Shown: positions 29,679 through 39,789, numbered from the stretch's first letter. The stretch: DNA of 64,000 bases from Peptoniphilus ovalis (GCF_018919265.1 NZ_JAHLQO010000006.1:1-64000), one strand, 5' to 3'. Translations and numbers: made by a program. Notes: generated by a model from the letters alone, not told the origin.

Positions 29679-30689
29679 ATGAATTTAAGAGTTGAGCGAG
29701 AAGAACTTGAACATAAAATGTTATTTGACTTTGCAACTTTTGCAGACTCAAATTTAGGTAGAAAAAATCCTGAAGAAAAATGCCCTTTGAGAACTGATTT
29801 TCAAAGAGACAGAGATAGAATTATTCACTCAAAATCCTTTAGAAGATTAAAACACAAGACTCAAGTTTTTATATCACCAGAAGGAGACCATTTTAGAACA
29901 AGACTTACTCACACTCTTGAAGTCAGCCAAATTGCAAGAACTATTGCAAGAGCCTTAAGATTAAATGAAGATTTAGTCGAAGCAATCTCACTAGGCCATG
30001 ACCTGGGGCACACTCCTTTCGGGCATTCCGGAGAAGCAGTGCTCGATGAATTAAAAGAAGGTGGATTTAGTCATTCTAAGCAATCACTTAAAGTTGTAGA
30101 TTTCTTAGAAATTTCTGATAAGAGAGTTGGACTAAATTTAACAGAAGAAGTTAGAGATGGAATAGTAAATCATTCTGGAGACAATAATGCCAGCACTCTA
30201 GAAGGCAAAATCATAAAGTTTGCAGATAGAATTGCCTACATCAATCACGATATAGATGATGCAATTAGAGCTGGAATTATTTCAGAAGATGACCTTCCAA
30301 AACACTTAATAAAAGTCCTTGGAGACACTTCATCAAAAAGAATCAATACAATGATTAACGCAATTATAAATAAAAGCTACGGAAATCCTATTGTCGAGAT
30401 GCAAGATGAAGTTTATCAGGCGACAATGGAGCTTAGACAATATATGTTCAAGAGAGTTTATCTCGATGATGTTGTTAAAAGCGAAGAAGTTAAGATTAAA
30501 AGACTTCTCACAGAATTATATAAATTCTATGAAGAAGATTTAGATAGAATCCCTAACAATCACCTTAACATTTATGAAAATCATGAAGACAAGGGCGAGA
30601 TAGTCACAGATTATATTGCGGGGATGACAGATACATTTGCAATGAAACAAATTAAGAATATTTTTATTCCAAAGGGGTGGAGCATTTAA
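29679..30689 (+). CDS. dgt: dGTPase-like HD-domain triphosphohydrolase
   Basis: 336 residues. HD motifs: THTLEVSQIARTIARAL, LGHDLGHTPFGHSGE and FADRIAYINHDIDDA. Signature RTDFQRDRDRIIHSKSFRRLKHKTQVF precedes them. It hydrolyses dNTPs to deoxynucleosides and triphosphate. The substrate range of the Gram-positive branch is not fixed. Directly upstream of dnaG with no gap, a conserved neighbourhood. Confidence 0.93.
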   Translation: MNLRVEREELEHKMLFDFATFADSNLGRKNPEEKCPLRTDFQRDRDRIIHSKSFRRLKHKTQVFISPEGDHFRTRLTHTLEVSQIARTIARALRLNEDLVEAISLGHDLGHTPFGHSGEAVLDELKEGGFSHSKQSLKVVDFLEISDKRVGLNLTEEVRDGIVNHSGDNNASTLEGKIIKFADRIAYINHDIDDAIRAGIISEDDLPKHLIKVLGDTSSKRINTMINAIINKSYGNPIVEMQDEVYQATMELRQYMFKRVYLDDVVKSEEVKIKRLLTELYKFYEEDLDRIPNNHLNIYENHEDKGEIVTDYIAGMTDTFAMKQIKNIFIPKGWSI

Positions 30690-32474
30690 TTGTTTGTAAT
30701 TGATGATAATGTTCTCGATGAGATAAGAGATAGAGCGGATATTGTAGATCTCATTGGAGAATATGTTGAGCTTAAAAGGTCAGGTTCAAATTACATGGGG
30801 CTCTGCCCTTTTCATTCTGAAAAGACTCCTTCTTTTTCAGTTTCTCCTTCGAAGGGCATTTTTAAATGCTTTGGTTGTGGCGAAGGTGGAGATGTCATAA
30901 CCTTTATAATGAAAAGAGAAAATCTTGGATTTAGAGAGGCTGTTGAGTTTTTAGCAGAAAAATATAATATTACTCTTAGAGAATACAGAGATGAAAATAA
31001 AGAAGCTCGCAACAAAAAAACAAGACTCTATGAAATAAATAGAGAAGCTGCACTATATTTTTTAAAGAATTTACAAAAATCAACTAAAGCCATTAATTAT
31101 TTAAAAAATCGTGGACTTAGCACCAAAACTATGGCAAAATATGGTCTTGGCTATTCAGAAGATTCATGGACTGCACTTTATGATTATCTTACTAAACTTG
31201 GATACAAGGAAGAGGAAATCTTTGAAGTAAATTTAATTTCTAAATCTAAAGCTGGAAAATACTATGATAGGTTTAGGGATAGAGTTATGTTTCCAATTAT
31301 AAATAGAAATAACAATGTAATTGGGTTTGGAGCAAGAGGCTTTGGAGATGCAAAGCCAAAATATTTAAATTCCACAGAGACTCCAATATTTCACAAGGGA
31401 AGTAATATTTTTAATATGAATATTATTTCAAAAGAATCCTCACGTGAGAGAATTATTTTAGTTGAAGGATACATGGATGTTATAAGTCTTTATAATAGTG
31501 GTATAAATTATAGTGTAGCAAGCCTTGGTACTTCGCTTACAGAAGAACAGGCTGTTTTAATAGGAAAAATGGCTAAAGAAATTTATATTTGTTATGATAG
31601 CGATGCAGCTGGTATTAATGCCACTTTAAGGGCAATTGATATCTTTATTTCCAAATCCATTAAGCCAAAGATTGTAGAGTTAGGGGACGGACTAGATCCC
31701 GATGATTATGTTAAGAAGTTTGGACTTGAGGGTTTTGAGAAAAAAATAAATGAAGCAATTTCCTATATTGAATTTAAAATTAAAAGGCTTAAGGAGAACT
31801 TTAATTTAAAAGATAGCCAAGGTCTATCAAACTTTTCTATGGAATCTGCTAAAATTTTTGCAGGTATTATTAATCCCATTGAAAGGGATGTATTTGTCAG
31901 AAAGTTTTCTGCAAATTACAATATTTCCACGGAAGCAATTAATAATTATATAAATTATATTTTAAGAAATAAGAGAAAAGAAAAGAAAAAGAAAAGTTAC
32001 AGTGTAAACAAAAATGTGGTAGTTGACACTAAGACCAAGGCTCAAAAGGAACTATTATCTTACTCTTTACTTCACAAAGATATTTACAAACATATCAAAG
32101 ACAAAATCGAAATAACATATTTTACTAATATGAATTCAAGAATACTTTTTGAAGAAGCTCCTAAAATATTTCAAGATGAAATGGAAATTTCAGACTTTTT
32201 AAATGATTTAGTTGAAAAAAAGATAATTGATGAAGATTTTGCCAGAGAAATTTCAAATATTACAAAAAATATTGAAGTAAATAATAAGGTAATAGACGAA
32301 TTAATTTCAACACTTGAGAGAAATTATCTTAAGAATGAAAAAGAAAAAATTCTAGAAAATATTGAAAAACTTCAGGGTGAAGAGGACAAAAATCTTTTGC
32401 TCCAAGCTCTAAATGATTTAAAAGAAATTAATTTAAAGCTAAATGAGTTAAAAGAGGAGGGAAATTATGAGTGA
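30690..32474 (+). CDS. dnaG: DNA primase
   Basis: 594 residues. Zinc domain [18 protein letters not shown] then [13 protein letters not shown] (CHC2 type), RNA polymerase core with the TOPRIM motif [13 protein letters not shown] and DSDAAG, and a C-terminal DnaB-interacting domain. Start is TTG at 30690, right after the dgt stop. It makes RNA primers for the lagging strand. It precedes rpoD, the classic macromolecular-synthesis operon, and overlaps it by 8 bases. Confidence 0.96.
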   Translation: MFVIDDNVLDEIRDRADIVDLIGEYVELKRSGSNYMGLCPFHSEKTPSFSVSPSKGIFKCFGCGEGGDVITFIMKRENLGFREAVEFLAEKYNITLREYRDENKEARNKKTRLYEINREAALYFLKNLQKSTKAINYLKNRGLSTKTMAKYGLGYSEDSWTALYDYLTKLGYKEEEIFEVNLISKSKAGKYYDRFRDRVMFPIINRNNNVIGFGARGFGDAKPKYLNSTETPIFHKGSNIFNMNIISKESSRERIILVEGYMDVISLYNSGINYSVASLGTSLTEEQAVLIGKMAKEIYICYDSDAAGINATLRAIDIFISKSIKPKIVELGDGLDPDDYVKKFGLEGFEKKINEAISYIEFKIKRLKENFNLKDSQGLSNFSMESAKIFAGIINPIERDVFVRKFSANYNISTEAINNYINYILRNKRKEKKKKSYSVNKNVVVDTKTKAQKELLSYSLLHKDIYKHIKDKIEITYFTNMNSRILFEEAPKIFQDEMEISDFLNDLVEKKIIDEDFAREISNITKNIEVNNKVIDELISTLERNYLKNEKEKILENIEKLQGEEDKNLLLQALNDLKEINLKLNELKEEGNYE

Positions 32475-33570
32475 TAAACAAAAGTCCAATGACATTTCAA
32501 AAGAATCGACAATAGAAGATTTATTAAAAACTGGAAAGAAGAAAGGAAAGCTGACTTATGATGAAATAGGTGAAGCTTTAGAAGAATATCCAATTGATTC
32601 TGACGAAATTGATTCAATATATAAAGACTTCGAAAAAGAAGGAATTAATATAGTAAATGATAAAAATGTCAAAGATGAAGATGAAGATGACGATGAAGAA
32701 ATAGATGTATCAAAAGAAGATTTGTCAGTGCCTAAGGGAGTTACAGTTGATGACCCAGTTAGGATGTATCTTAAAGAAATTGGTAAGATTTCACTTTTAA
32801 CTGCAGATGAAGAAGTTGAAATTGCAAAGAGAATGGAAGCTGGGGATCCTTTTGCAAAAAAGGAACTTGCTGAAGCCAATCTAAGACTTGTAGTATCAAT
32901 TGCAAAGAGGTATGTAGGAAGAGGTATGAGCTTTCTTGATTTAATTCAAGAGGGTAACCTTGGACTTATGAAAGCAGTAGATAAATTTGACTACACGAAA
33001 GGGTTTAAATTCTCAACTTATGCAACGTGGTGGATTAGACAAGCTATTACTAGGGCAATTGCAGACCAAGCAAGAACAATAAGAATTCCAGTTCATATGG
33101 TAGAAACAATCAATAAACTTGTAAGAGTTCAAAGACAACTAGTTCAAGAATTAGGAAGAGACCCTCAACCAGAAGAAATTGCAGCAGAAATGAATTTAGA
33201 TGTAGAAAGAGTTAGAGAAATACAAAAGATTGCTCAAGAACCAGTGTCTTTAGAAACTCCAATAGGAGAGGAAGAAGATTCACATCTTGGAGACTTTATA
33301 CCTGATGAAGAAATTCTTTCGCCATCTGATGCGGCAACTTTCACACTTCTTAAGGAACAATTAAATACAGTTCTAGAAACACTTACGGAAAGAGAAAAGA
33401 AAGTGTTGACACTTAGGTTTGGTCTTGATGATGGCAGAGCGAGAACTCTTGAAGAAGTTGGCAAGGAATTTGACGTAACAAGAGAAAGAATTAGACAAAT
33501 TGAAGCCAAGGCTCTTAGAAAACTTCGTCACCCAAGTAGATCAAAGAAATTAAAGGATTATTTAGAATGA
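32467..33570 (+). CDS. rpoD: RNA polymerase primary sigma factor
   Basis: 367 residues. Acidic region 1.1, region 1.2 ([16 protein letters not shown]), region 2 ([39 protein letters not shown]), region 3 and region 4 ([35 protein letters not shown]). It directs polymerase to housekeeping promoters, in line with the TTGACA/TATAAT sites seen in this window. It overlaps dnaG by 8 bases and trmK by 4. Confidence 0.98.
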   Translation: MSDKQKSNDISKESTIEDLLKTGKKKGKLTYDEIGEALEEYPIDSDEIDSIYKDFEKEGINIVNDKNVKDEDEDDDEEIDVSKEDLSVPKGVTVDDPVRMYLKEIGKISLLTADEEVEIAKRMEAGDPFAKKELAEANLRLVVSIAKRYVGRGMSFLDLIQEGNLGLMKAVDKFDYTKGFKFSTYATWWIRQAITRAIADQARTIRIPVHMVETINKLVRVQRQLVQELGRDPQPEEIAAEMNLDVERVREIQKIAQEPVSLETPIGEEEDSHLGDFIPDEEILSPSDAATFTLLKEQLNTVLETLTEREKKVLTLRFGLDDGRARTLEEVGKEFDVTRERIRQIEAKALRKLRHPSRSKKLKDYLE

Positions 33571-34256
33571 TAAAATTATCAAAGAGACTACAAAAAATTG
33601 CTAGCTTAGTTGATTTAAATTCAAAAGTTATAGATGTGGGCACAGATCATGGATATGTGCCCAATTTTTTATGCGAAAAAAATATTTCAAGAGATGTAAT
33701 TGCGACAGATATCTCAATGAACTCCTTGGAAAAATCAATTGAACTTACAAAAAAATTAAATAACGATGACAAAATTAGAAATATACTTTGCGACGGGATT
33801 TATAATGAATATAGAGACAATATAATTATTGCAGGTCTTGGCGGAATTCAAATTGCAGAAATAATCGAAAAGTCTATAGAAATTTCAAAGGTGGCAAATA
33901 AATTAATTCTTCAACCAATGCAAAAAAATCATATATTAAGACGAGAGCTTTACAATATGGATTTTGATATAATTGATGAAGAAATAGTTTATGAAGACAA
34001 TAGATATTTTGAGATTATTATTGCAAAATACACTGGAGAAAAAATAAATTACGAAAATTCTGATATATATATTTCTAAAGCACAAATTAAAAAGAAAAAT
34101 CGAGTATTTTTAGATTCATTAATAGAAAGAAAAAAGAATTTAAAAAATATAATCGAAAACTTTAACAGCAGTAGCAATGAAGCCTTAAAGAGAAAAGAAG
34201 AATTAATAGAGCTTTATAAAAAAATGGAGGAAGCCATAAATGAAATATCAAATTAA
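33567..34256 (+). CDS. trmK: tRNA m1A22 methyltransferase TrmK
   Basis: 229 residues. SAM fold with [27 protein letters not shown] and [14 protein letters not shown], followed by LQPMQ and a C-terminal coiled coil (about 185-229). TrmK methylates A22 of bacterial tRNA. It follows rpoD with a 4-base overlap, conserved from Bacillus to Clostridia. Confidence 0.93.
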   Translation: MIKLSKRLQKIASLVDLNSKVIDVGTDHGYVPNFLCEKNISRDVIATDISMNSLEKSIELTKKLNNDDKIRNILCDGIYNEYRDNIIIAGLGGIQIAEIIEKSIEISKVANKLILQPMQKNHILRRELYNMDFDIIDEEIVYEDNRYFEIIIAKYTGEKINYENSDIYISKAQIKKKNRVFLDSLIERKKNLKNIIENFNSSSNEALKRKEELIELYKKMEEAINEISN

Positions 34257-35013
34257 AGAAATTAAAGAGTTTATGACAAATTGGGCGAAAGATGAATATC
34301 AACTTTCATGGGACAATTCTGGAAGTCAAATAGAATTTAATGAAAAGACAGATTCTGTTGTAGTAGGAATGGATTTAACAGATGAATTAGTTGATCTCGC
34401 AATTAAAAATGGGTCAAAATTAATAGTTACTCATCACCCAATGTTTTTCTCCGGAGTAAAAAATATTATTGAAAATACTTATTCTGGGGATAATATAATT
34501 AAGCTCATTGAAAATAGAATTTCAGTGTTTTCTTATCACACTTCCATGGATATTGCTGATGATGGAGTTAATGACAGCCTATTTGAAAAATTAATGCTAA
34601 AAAATAAAGAAGTCCTAATTTATGAAGAAGAAAAACCAATGGGATTAGTTGGAGAGTTAAAAATATCTCACGATTTAAAAGGACTTTTAGATGGACTTAG
34701 AGATATTTTAGATTTAGAAAATATTAGAGTCTATGGAAAAGAAAGAGAGATAAATAAGGTTGCACTAATGGGTGGAGCTGGAGCAGACTTTTTAAGAGAA
34801 GCTATAAAAATAGGTGCAGATGCATATATTACTGGCGATGTAAAATATCACGATGGACAAAGTGCCTACGAAAACGAAATAATTTTAGTGGACATTGGTC
34901 ACTTCCACTCAGAAAAATTTATCATTCCTAAAATCGAAAAGAATCTTAAAGATAAATTCGAAGACTTAGAAGTTCACACTCTTATGAAATCATCTTATGA
35001 GCTTGATTTTTAA
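34240..35013 (+). CDS. Nif3-like dinuclear metal-centre protein
   Basis: 257 residues, the short form without the PII-like insertion. Motifs WDNSGSQI, LIVTHHPMFF (metal His pair), SYHTSMDIADDGVND and DIGHFHSEKF are present. The family forms hexamers with two metals per subunit and is often described as a GTP cyclohydrolase type 1-like protein of uncertain role. It follows trmK with a 17-base overlap, as in other Bacillota. Confidence 0.93.
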   Translation: MKYQIKEIKEFMTNWAKDEYQLSWDNSGSQIEFNEKTDSVVVGMDLTDELVDLAIKNGSKLIVTHHPMFFSGVKNIIENTYSGDNIIKLIENRISVFSYHTSMDIADDGVNDSLFEKLMLKNKEVLIYEEEKPMGLVGELKISHDLKGLLDGLRDILDLENIRVYGKEREINKVALMGGAGADFLREAIKIGADAYITGDVKYHDGQSAYENEIILVDIGHFHSEKFIIPKIEKNLKDKFEDLEVHTLMKSSYELDF

Positions 35014-35035
35014 GGAAATTATGGTAAAATTAATT

Positions 35036-35361
35036 GGTAAGTAAGTTGGTCAATTGCGCCATGTGCGAGGAAAGTCCGCGCTCCACAGAGCAAGGATGCT
35101 GGCTAACGGCCAGTGGGGGCGACCCTAAGGATAGTGCAACAGAGAGATACCGCCATTAATGGTAAGGGTGGAAAGGCGAGGTAAGAGCTCACCAGATTAT
35201 TAGTGATAATAATGCTATGTAAACCCCATTCGGAGCAAAACCAAATAGGAACAACAGATGCTGCTCGTATCTGCCGGTAGGTAGGTTGCTAGAGGCTAAT
35301 GGCAACTTTAGCCCAAGATAGATAATTGACAAAACAGAACGCGGCTTATAGACTTACTTAT
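35036..35361 (+). ncRNA. rnpB: RNase P RNA
   Basis: The conserved core GAGGAAAGTCCGCGCTCC lies near 35069, with CAGAGAGATACCGCC-like and GAGCAAAACCAAATAGGAAC-like conserved blocks, and the end carries AACAGAACGCGGCTTATAGA. Helix P1 is perfect over nine bases: 35038-35046 with 35352-35360. This is the catalytic RNA that trims tRNA 5' leaders. The boundaries are set from P1, and the gene starts about 22 bases after the Nif3-like gene. Confidence 0.96.
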
Positions 35362-35364
35362 TTT

Positions 35365-35413
35365 AAAAAGTTACAAAAAGGTTAAAAAGAATTTAACTTT
35401 TTTGTAACTTTTT
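35365..35413 (+). terminator. Terminator of rnpB
   Basis: A long AT-rich stem (AAAAAGTTACAAAAA at 35365-35379 with its reverse complement at 35399-35413), then T-rich sequence. It lies right after the RNase P RNA. Confidence 0.75.
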
Positions 35414-35414
35414 G

Positions 35415-35443
35415 TTGTTTTTTTGTAATAATTTTGCTATACT
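35415..35443 (+). promoter_or_regulatory. Promoter of the NlpC/P60 gene
   Basis: TTGTTT (35415-35420), 17-bp spacer, TATACT (35438-35443). The -10 box lies in one arm of a 12-bp inverted repeat whose other arm reaches the ribosome site (35497-35508). Confidence 0.6.
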
Positions 35444-35520
35444 ATTAAAAGATAAAAAAGTTAGATGGAAAAAAGAAATTTTTTGTAAATAGATTATTAA
35501 TAGTATAGGAGTTGTTAGTA

Positions 35521-36654
35521 TTGTTTTCCTTAAAAAATAAATTGCCCCTAGGATTATTTGCACTATGTGCAGTATCTGTTGTAGGTATGAAAGATACGGG
35601 AGTATTTATTAACGAACATGTACAAAAAACATATAGCGGTAATGAAATAGAATTTTCAATTGGAGAAAAAGTAGAAATCTTAGAAAATAATGGATCTACA
35701 TATTATGTATCCAAGGGAAAAGCTAAGGTTACTATTCCACAAGAAAAGATTTTACTTACAGAAGTTGATGCACCAAACTACAAAGTAGTTAAAGCTAGTC
35801 CAATCTTAGATGACAATGGACAAATTATAAGAAGTCTATTCGTAGATGAAGTAGTAGTTGGAGTTTCATCTGAAGAAAATACAATAAAAGTTAAATGTAG
35901 TGACGGAACTGTTGGAAATGTTGATAGAAAAGCATTAGAAAAAGTTTCTCAGTCAAAAGAAAATATCACAGAAATTAAAGTTAAAAAAGACGTTGTTGCA
36001 GCTAATATGCAAGGACAAAAATTACAACTTAAAAAAGGTCAAACAGTTAATGTTATTGACTTTATAAATGGAAATTTCATCATTGTAGACAATGGTATTA
36101 AATATAGTGTTGCTTATCCAAATCTTGACATAACAGCGGGAGTTAAGGTTGACAGAGATGAGTACCAAGATGAAATTGAAAAAGAAATAATTAAGGCTAA
36201 AGAAGCACAAGCTAAAGAAACTGAGAAAAAAGAAGAAAAGAAAGAAAATTCTCAAATTAAAAAAGCATCACCTGCTAATGGCTCAAAAGCAGCTCAAGTT
36301 ATCTCTTCTGCTCAAGATAAATTAGGATCTACATATGTATATGGAGATACTGGTAAAGCAGGATATGACTGTTCAGGACTTATTTATTCAATTTATAAAA
36401 ATGAACTTGGAATTTCACTTCCTAGATCTTCAAGAGAACAATCTGGATTTGGTACCCAAGTATCAAAATCAGATTTACAACAAGGAGATTTAGTATTCTT
36501 TAATACAACTGGAAGCGGCGTAAGCCATGTTGGTATTTACATTGGTGATGGACAGTTTATTCACGCATCTTCAGGACAAAAGAAAGTAATTACATCTTCA
36601 CTTTCAGAAGGATATTACGAACAAAGATATGTAAATGCAACAAGAGTATTGTAA
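35521..36654 (+). CDS. Secreted NlpC/P60 peptidoglycan hydrolase with SH3-like domains
   Basis: 377 residues from the TTG at 35521, spaced 9 bases from a GGAG; a TTG at 35512 is too close to it. An N-terminal hydrophobic export signal (LPLGLFALCAVSVVG), two or three SH3-like segments (about 35-210), a Glu/Lys linker and a C-terminal NlpC/P60 domain. The catalytic Cys lies in GYDCSGLIYS and the His in SHVGIYIGDGQFIHA. It probably cleaves D-Glu-diamino-acid bonds in cell-wall stem peptides. It stands alone between rnpB and two terminators. Confidence 0.88.
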   Translation: MFSLKNKLPLGLFALCAVSVVGMKDTGVFINEHVQKTYSGNEIEFSIGEKVEILENNGSTYYVSKGKAKVTIPQEKILLTEVDAPNYKVVKASPILDDNGQIIRSLFVDEVVVGVSSEENTIKVKCSDGTVGNVDRKALEKVSQSKENITEIKVKKDVVAANMQGQKLQLKKGQTVNVIDFINGNFIIVDNGIKYSVAYPNLDITAGVKVDRDEYQDEIEKEIIKAKEAQAKETEKKEEKKENSQIKKASPANGSKAAQVISSAQDKLGSTYVYGDTGKAGYDCSGLIYSIYKNELGISLPRSSREQSGFGTQVSKSDLQQGDLVFFNTTGSGVSHVGIYIGDGQFIHASSGQKKVITSSLSEGYYEQRYVNATRVL

Positions 36655-36677
36655 TTAAAACATAATAAAGATTTTAA

Positions 36678-36707
36678 AGCAGTTCTAATATTAGAGCTGC
36701 TTTTTTG
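36678..36707 (+). terminator. Terminator of the NlpC/P60 gene
   Basis: AGCAGTTCTAATATTAGAGCTGCT (in two parts, 36678-36689 and 36690-36701) is near-perfectly self-complementary and followed by six T. Confidence 0.85.
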
Positions 36708-36718
36708 TATTATTAAGG

Positions 36719-36768
36719 CTCTATAATATCTTATGGTAATCCTAAAATATTATAGAGTCTTTATTTTT
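36719..36768. terminator. Second terminator-like inverted repeat
   Basis: CTCTATAATAT (36719-36729) and ATATTATAGAG (36747-36757) form an 11-bp perfect stem, followed by T-rich sequence. It lies in the 220-base gap before the AraC gene, which holds no other feature I can support. Confidence 0.6.
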
Positions 36769-36874
36769 TTAAAATCAATATTAGAATTTTCTCAAAATAT
36801 TAATTAATTTTTTCTAATAAATTTGATACAATAAATATGATAATACATATCAATTTAGAATTGAGGTCGATGTC

Positions 36875-37846
36875 ATGGATTTTATGAGTCATCTTTATGG
36901 AAGAAACAAAAATGAGATAATTAAAAATAAAAAGGGAAAAATTTATCAATTCAATAAATCAGAAGATGAAAAATATATTGTAACTGAATATGATGTATTT
37001 AAAGGTATAAAAGTTTTTTATAACGACAGGCATACTTCTAAAATAACTTCAAATATATATGAATCTAAAAATTATGACAAAAGATACGAAATAAATCACT
37101 GTAGAGAAGGAAGATTTGAATGTATTTTAAGAGATGGTACTGTGACATATATGGAGGCTGGAGATTTTGCAATTAATCCTTTAAACAATAGATCAAAGGA
37201 GTCTTTCTTTCCAATAAATCATTATCATGGTGTAACTTTTTATATAACACCTTCAGAGTTTGATGATGAAATACATAATTTAGAAAAGATGTATGGGATT
37301 AGTTATGATTTAATACTTAGAGAATTGTGCCAGAATGATAAACTTTTTATTCAAAGATCTACACCTGAAATAAAGCATATTTTTTATGAAATTTATAAAG
37401 TTCCAGAAGATGTAGTTATTGAATATTTAAAGGTTAAATTTCAAGAATTGTTCTTATATTTAAAAACTATTAAGAACAATGAATATTATAGCGAAAGACA
37501 ATATTTTCTTAAGAGTAACATCGATATAGTAAAGAGAATCAATGAATATATTTCTAACAATTTTAACAAAACTTTGACATATGATGAGTTATCGGAAATT
37601 TTTAATATAAAAATAACTACAATGAAAAATTGTTATAAAAGCATTTTTGGAGAGACAATAAACGAAACTATAATAAAAAATAGACTCGAGAAGGGAGCAG
37701 AACTACTTAAAAATTCATCTCTTACAATTACTGAGATTGCAATAGAAGTTGGTTATACTGATCATTCAAAATTCTCAAATGCTTTTAAAAAGAAATACAA
37801 TATTACTCCTTCTGAATATAAAAAATTGTCTGAAATAGCTTTTTAA
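36875..37846 (+). CDS. AraC-family transcription regulator
   Basis: 323 residues. The C-terminal third has two helix-turn-helix units (TYDELSEIFNIKITTMKNCYKSIFG and LTITEIAIEVGYTDHSKFSNAFKKKYNITPSEYKKL), the AraC signature. The N-terminal part is a variable ligand domain. It lies 74 bases upstream of an ECF transporter operon in the same direction and is probably its activator. The ligand cannot be read from the sequence. Related MptD-type loci often pair with such regulators. Confidence 0.9.
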   Translation: MDFMSHLYGRNKNEIIKNKKGKIYQFNKSEDEKYIVTEYDVFKGIKVFYNDRHTSKITSNIYESKNYDKRYEINHCREGRFECILRDGTVTYMEAGDFAINPLNNRSKESFFPINHYHGVTFYITPSEFDDEIHNLEKMYGISYDLILRELCQNDKLFIQRSTPEIKHIFYEIYKVPEDVVIEYLKVKFQELFLYLKTIKNNEYYSERQYFLKSNIDIVKRINEYISNNFNKTLTYDELSEIFNIKITTMKNCYKSIFGETINETIIKNRLEKGAELLKNSSLTITEIAIEVGYTDHSKFSNAFKKKYNITPSEYKKLSEIAF

Positions 37847-37919
37847 GTCTAATTGGTCAAGAAATAAAAAAGACGAATTGTTATCATAAATATAAATCAA
37901 AAAAGAAGGAGGAATTTTT

Positions 37920-38513
37920 ATGGATAACACAAAAAGATTATCAATAAAGGACCTAGCGACTATAGGTATTTTTTCGGCAATAATGATTGTAGTTTTTCTT
38001 GCCTTTTCCATGATAACTGGTGCATCTTTATTTTTTAATATGATTCTTAATGCTGTATTTGTGGCATTAATTTTAGGACCATTTTTCTATTATATGGCTA
38101 TGAGAGTTGGAAAGCCTGGAGTGGCACTTATTTATAATTTACTTCATGCGATAATGGCTGCACTTTTCATGGGTCCTTTTATGTTCCCTTGGTTTTTAGG
38201 CGGAGGAATTCTTGCAGAACTGGCACTTTTAGGTAAAGATAGTTATAGAGATCCAAAGAGAATTACTATTGCTTGGATTATCACATCACTAACTAGAGCA
38301 GCCCATGGTATGAGTGAAATTTGGTTTTTTAGAGATGCTTTTCTTAAAACAGGAGTATCTGAAGAACAAATACAAATTCAGACAAAGTATTATACAGATC
38401 CTAAATGGGTTTGTATTTCTTTAGCACTTACAGTAGTGGCGGCTATTTGTGGATGCTATTTAGGATATAAAATGACAGAAAAACATTTTAAAAAGACAGG
38501 AATAATAAAGTAA
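37920..38513 (+). CDS. ECF transporter S component, MptD family
   Basis: 197 residues with five or six membrane helices. KDLATIGIFSAIMIVVFLAF and a repeated GPFFYYMAM / GPFMFPWFLGGG pattern match the MptD family. S components give substrate specificity, and the family's substrate is undetermined. A GGAGG lies 8 bases upstream. It shares its stop region with the T component. The operon is S-T-A, but the A gene is broken in this genome. Confidence 0.85.
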   Translation: MDNTKRLSIKDLATIGIFSAIMIVVFLAFSMITGASLFFNMILNAVFVALILGPFFYYMAMRVGKPGVALIYNLLHAIMAALFMGPFMFPWFLGGGILAELALLGKDSYRDPKRITIAWIITSLTRAAHGMSEIWFFRDAFLKTGVSEEQIQIQTKYYTDPKWVCISLALTVVAAICGCYLGYKMTEKHFKKTGIIK

Positions 38514-39181
38514 TGCATTTGGATCTACGTTCCAAGTTTGCGGTATTTTTATGTACAGTATTTTTGGCATCAGTATTGTCCAATGATACTGTATTTTTTT
38601 TGCTAACCGCCATCCTAATAATTTATAGTACGATATTAGGATATTTAAAAATTGCTGCAAGAATTGCTATTGTAATAATATTAATAAGTTTAATGAGGAC
38701 TATATCTGAAGGTAATGGATTTGGAGTTATGCTTCCAGATATGTTTCTTTTTATTGTTCTCAGATCTCTGGTGATTTTTTTATCTGTAATACCAATTGTA
38801 AAAACATCTCCAGGGGAGCTAATGGCATTTATGAAAAAATTTAAAGTTCATAGAAATATAGCGCTACCATTAATTTTTATGTTGAGATTTTTTCCAGTAG
38901 TTAAAAGTGAGTTTTTAGAAATTATTGATTCACTAAAATTAAGGGGGCTTATTTCATTTAAAAAGCCCTTTACAACGATGGAATATCTCTTCGTACCTAT
39001 GATGTTTTCTTCTTCTAATGTTTCAGAAGAATTGGCTGCAGCTTCAGAAGTTAGAGGTATTTCAGCAAAGGGAATTCATACATCAAGAAGAGTTATTAAA
39101 TTTAGAATAAATGATTACATTATACTAATATTAACGATTTTTGTAACATTGGGGCTATATCTTTTGGAGGGTGCAATATAG
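38513..39181 (+). CDS. ecfT: ECF transporter transmembrane T component
   Basis: 222 residues, about five membrane helices. Two coupling-helix motifs, SLKLRGL and ASEVRGI, correspond to the paired Ala-Arg-Gly-type motifs that contact the ATPases. It couples ATP hydrolysis to the S component. It starts at the last base of the S gene. With the adjacent ATPase gene truncated, function would depend on an ATPase encoded elsewhere. Confidence 0.88.
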   Translation: MHLDLRSKFAVFLCTVFLASVLSNDTVFFLLTAILIIYSTILGYLKIAARIAIVIILISLMRTISEGNGFGVMLPDMFLFIVLRSLVIFLSVIPIVKTSPGELMAFMKKFKVHRNIALPLIFMLRFFPVVKSEFLEIIDSLKLRGLISFKKPFTTMEYLFVPMMFSSSNVSEELAAASEVRGISAKGIHTSRRVIKFRINDYIILILTIFVTLGLYLLEGAI

Positions 39182-39303
39182 ATGATTGAACTTAAAAACT
39201 TAAGCTTCTCATATCAAAAGGATTCGAAAGATACTCTAAAGAATATTAATTTAGAAATTAAAAAGGGAGAAGTAGTTGCTTTTATTGGAGAAAGTGGTTG
39301 TGG
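39182..39303 (+). pseudogene. ECF transporter ATPase, cut at Walker A
   Basis: Starts [17 protein letters not shown], a normal ECF/ABC ATPase opening, and reaches GESGCG, the first residues of Walker A. The next codons read Asp-Ser-Asp instead of Lys-Ser/Thr, and homology stops. The open frame runs on into foreign sequence to 39391 (69 residues) and lacks all catalytic motifs. The break coincides with the start of the conjugative element, so an insertion split the gene. The rest of it should lie beyond the far end of the element, outside the window. Confidence 0.85.
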
Positions 39304-39318
39304 GGACAGTGATATAAT

Positions 39319-39407
39319 GATGACAGATACAATAAATCCATTAAAATCAAAGTTTAAAGCTTCCACAAAACTTTTAAACAAGACGATTTAGGATTAAGTC
39401 TGTCATC
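39319..39407. repeat. Inverted repeat at the ICE left end
   Basis: GATGACAGA (39319-39327) and TCTGTCATC (39399-39407) are perfect complements 71 bases apart. The right arm is followed by six T. It may be a recombinase arm site, or the end of the element's leftward or rightward transcript. Confidence 0.5.
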
Positions 39408-39466
39408 TTTTTTATTAAATTAACAAAAAAGAAAAGAAAACATAAGTAATAAGGATTGAAGATAAT

Positions 39467-39757
39467 ATGATAATATTTAGAGTTTTTTTCAAAATCATAT
39501 TGTTTCCTATTAGTATAGCGTTAAGTATCATCACTCTATTTTTAACGTTTGTATTAGGACTTAGTACAATATTTTTTAAACTGATTTCATTTATCGCTAT
39601 TATGGGATTTTTGGGATCTGTTTATCATGGAGAAAAAGCACTCGCAATAGAGGCAATTATACTAGCATATCTTTTTAGTCCTTATGGTTTACAAGTGCTA
39701 GGATATTTTATTATAGAAGTGATAGAAGAGGTGAATGAAAGAATAAAAGCAATTTAA
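39467..39757 (+). CDS. Small ICE membrane protein (CD1845-like)
   Basis: 96 residues with two or three membrane helices (FKIILFPISIALSIITLFLTF, ISFIAIMGFLGSVYHG) and the end LAYLFSPYGLQVLGYFIIEVIEEV. The position as first ICE gene and the SPYGL motif resemble the small CD1845-type protein of Tn1549-like elements. Its role is not known. An AAGGA site precedes the ATG. A terminator-like hairpin separates it from repA. Confidence 0.6.
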   Translation: MIIFRVFFKIILFPISIALSIITLFLTFVLGLSTIFFKLISFIAIMGFLGSVYHGEKALAIEAIILAYLFSPYGLQVLGYFIIEVIEEVNERIKAI

Positions 39758-39789
39758 ATATAAAAATAAATAGATTAAAACGATGAAAA

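Noticed and set aside
37847-37919. Riboswitch before the ECF operon
   Set aside because: The 73-base gap is AT-rich, without stable stems or a known aptamer core. The AraC gene is a better candidate for control.
39295-39310. Claim of a serine-recombinase (TnpX/TndX-type) target from the GA at the left junction
   Set aside because: A single GA at one end is weak evidence. The right junction and the recombinase gene lie outside the window.
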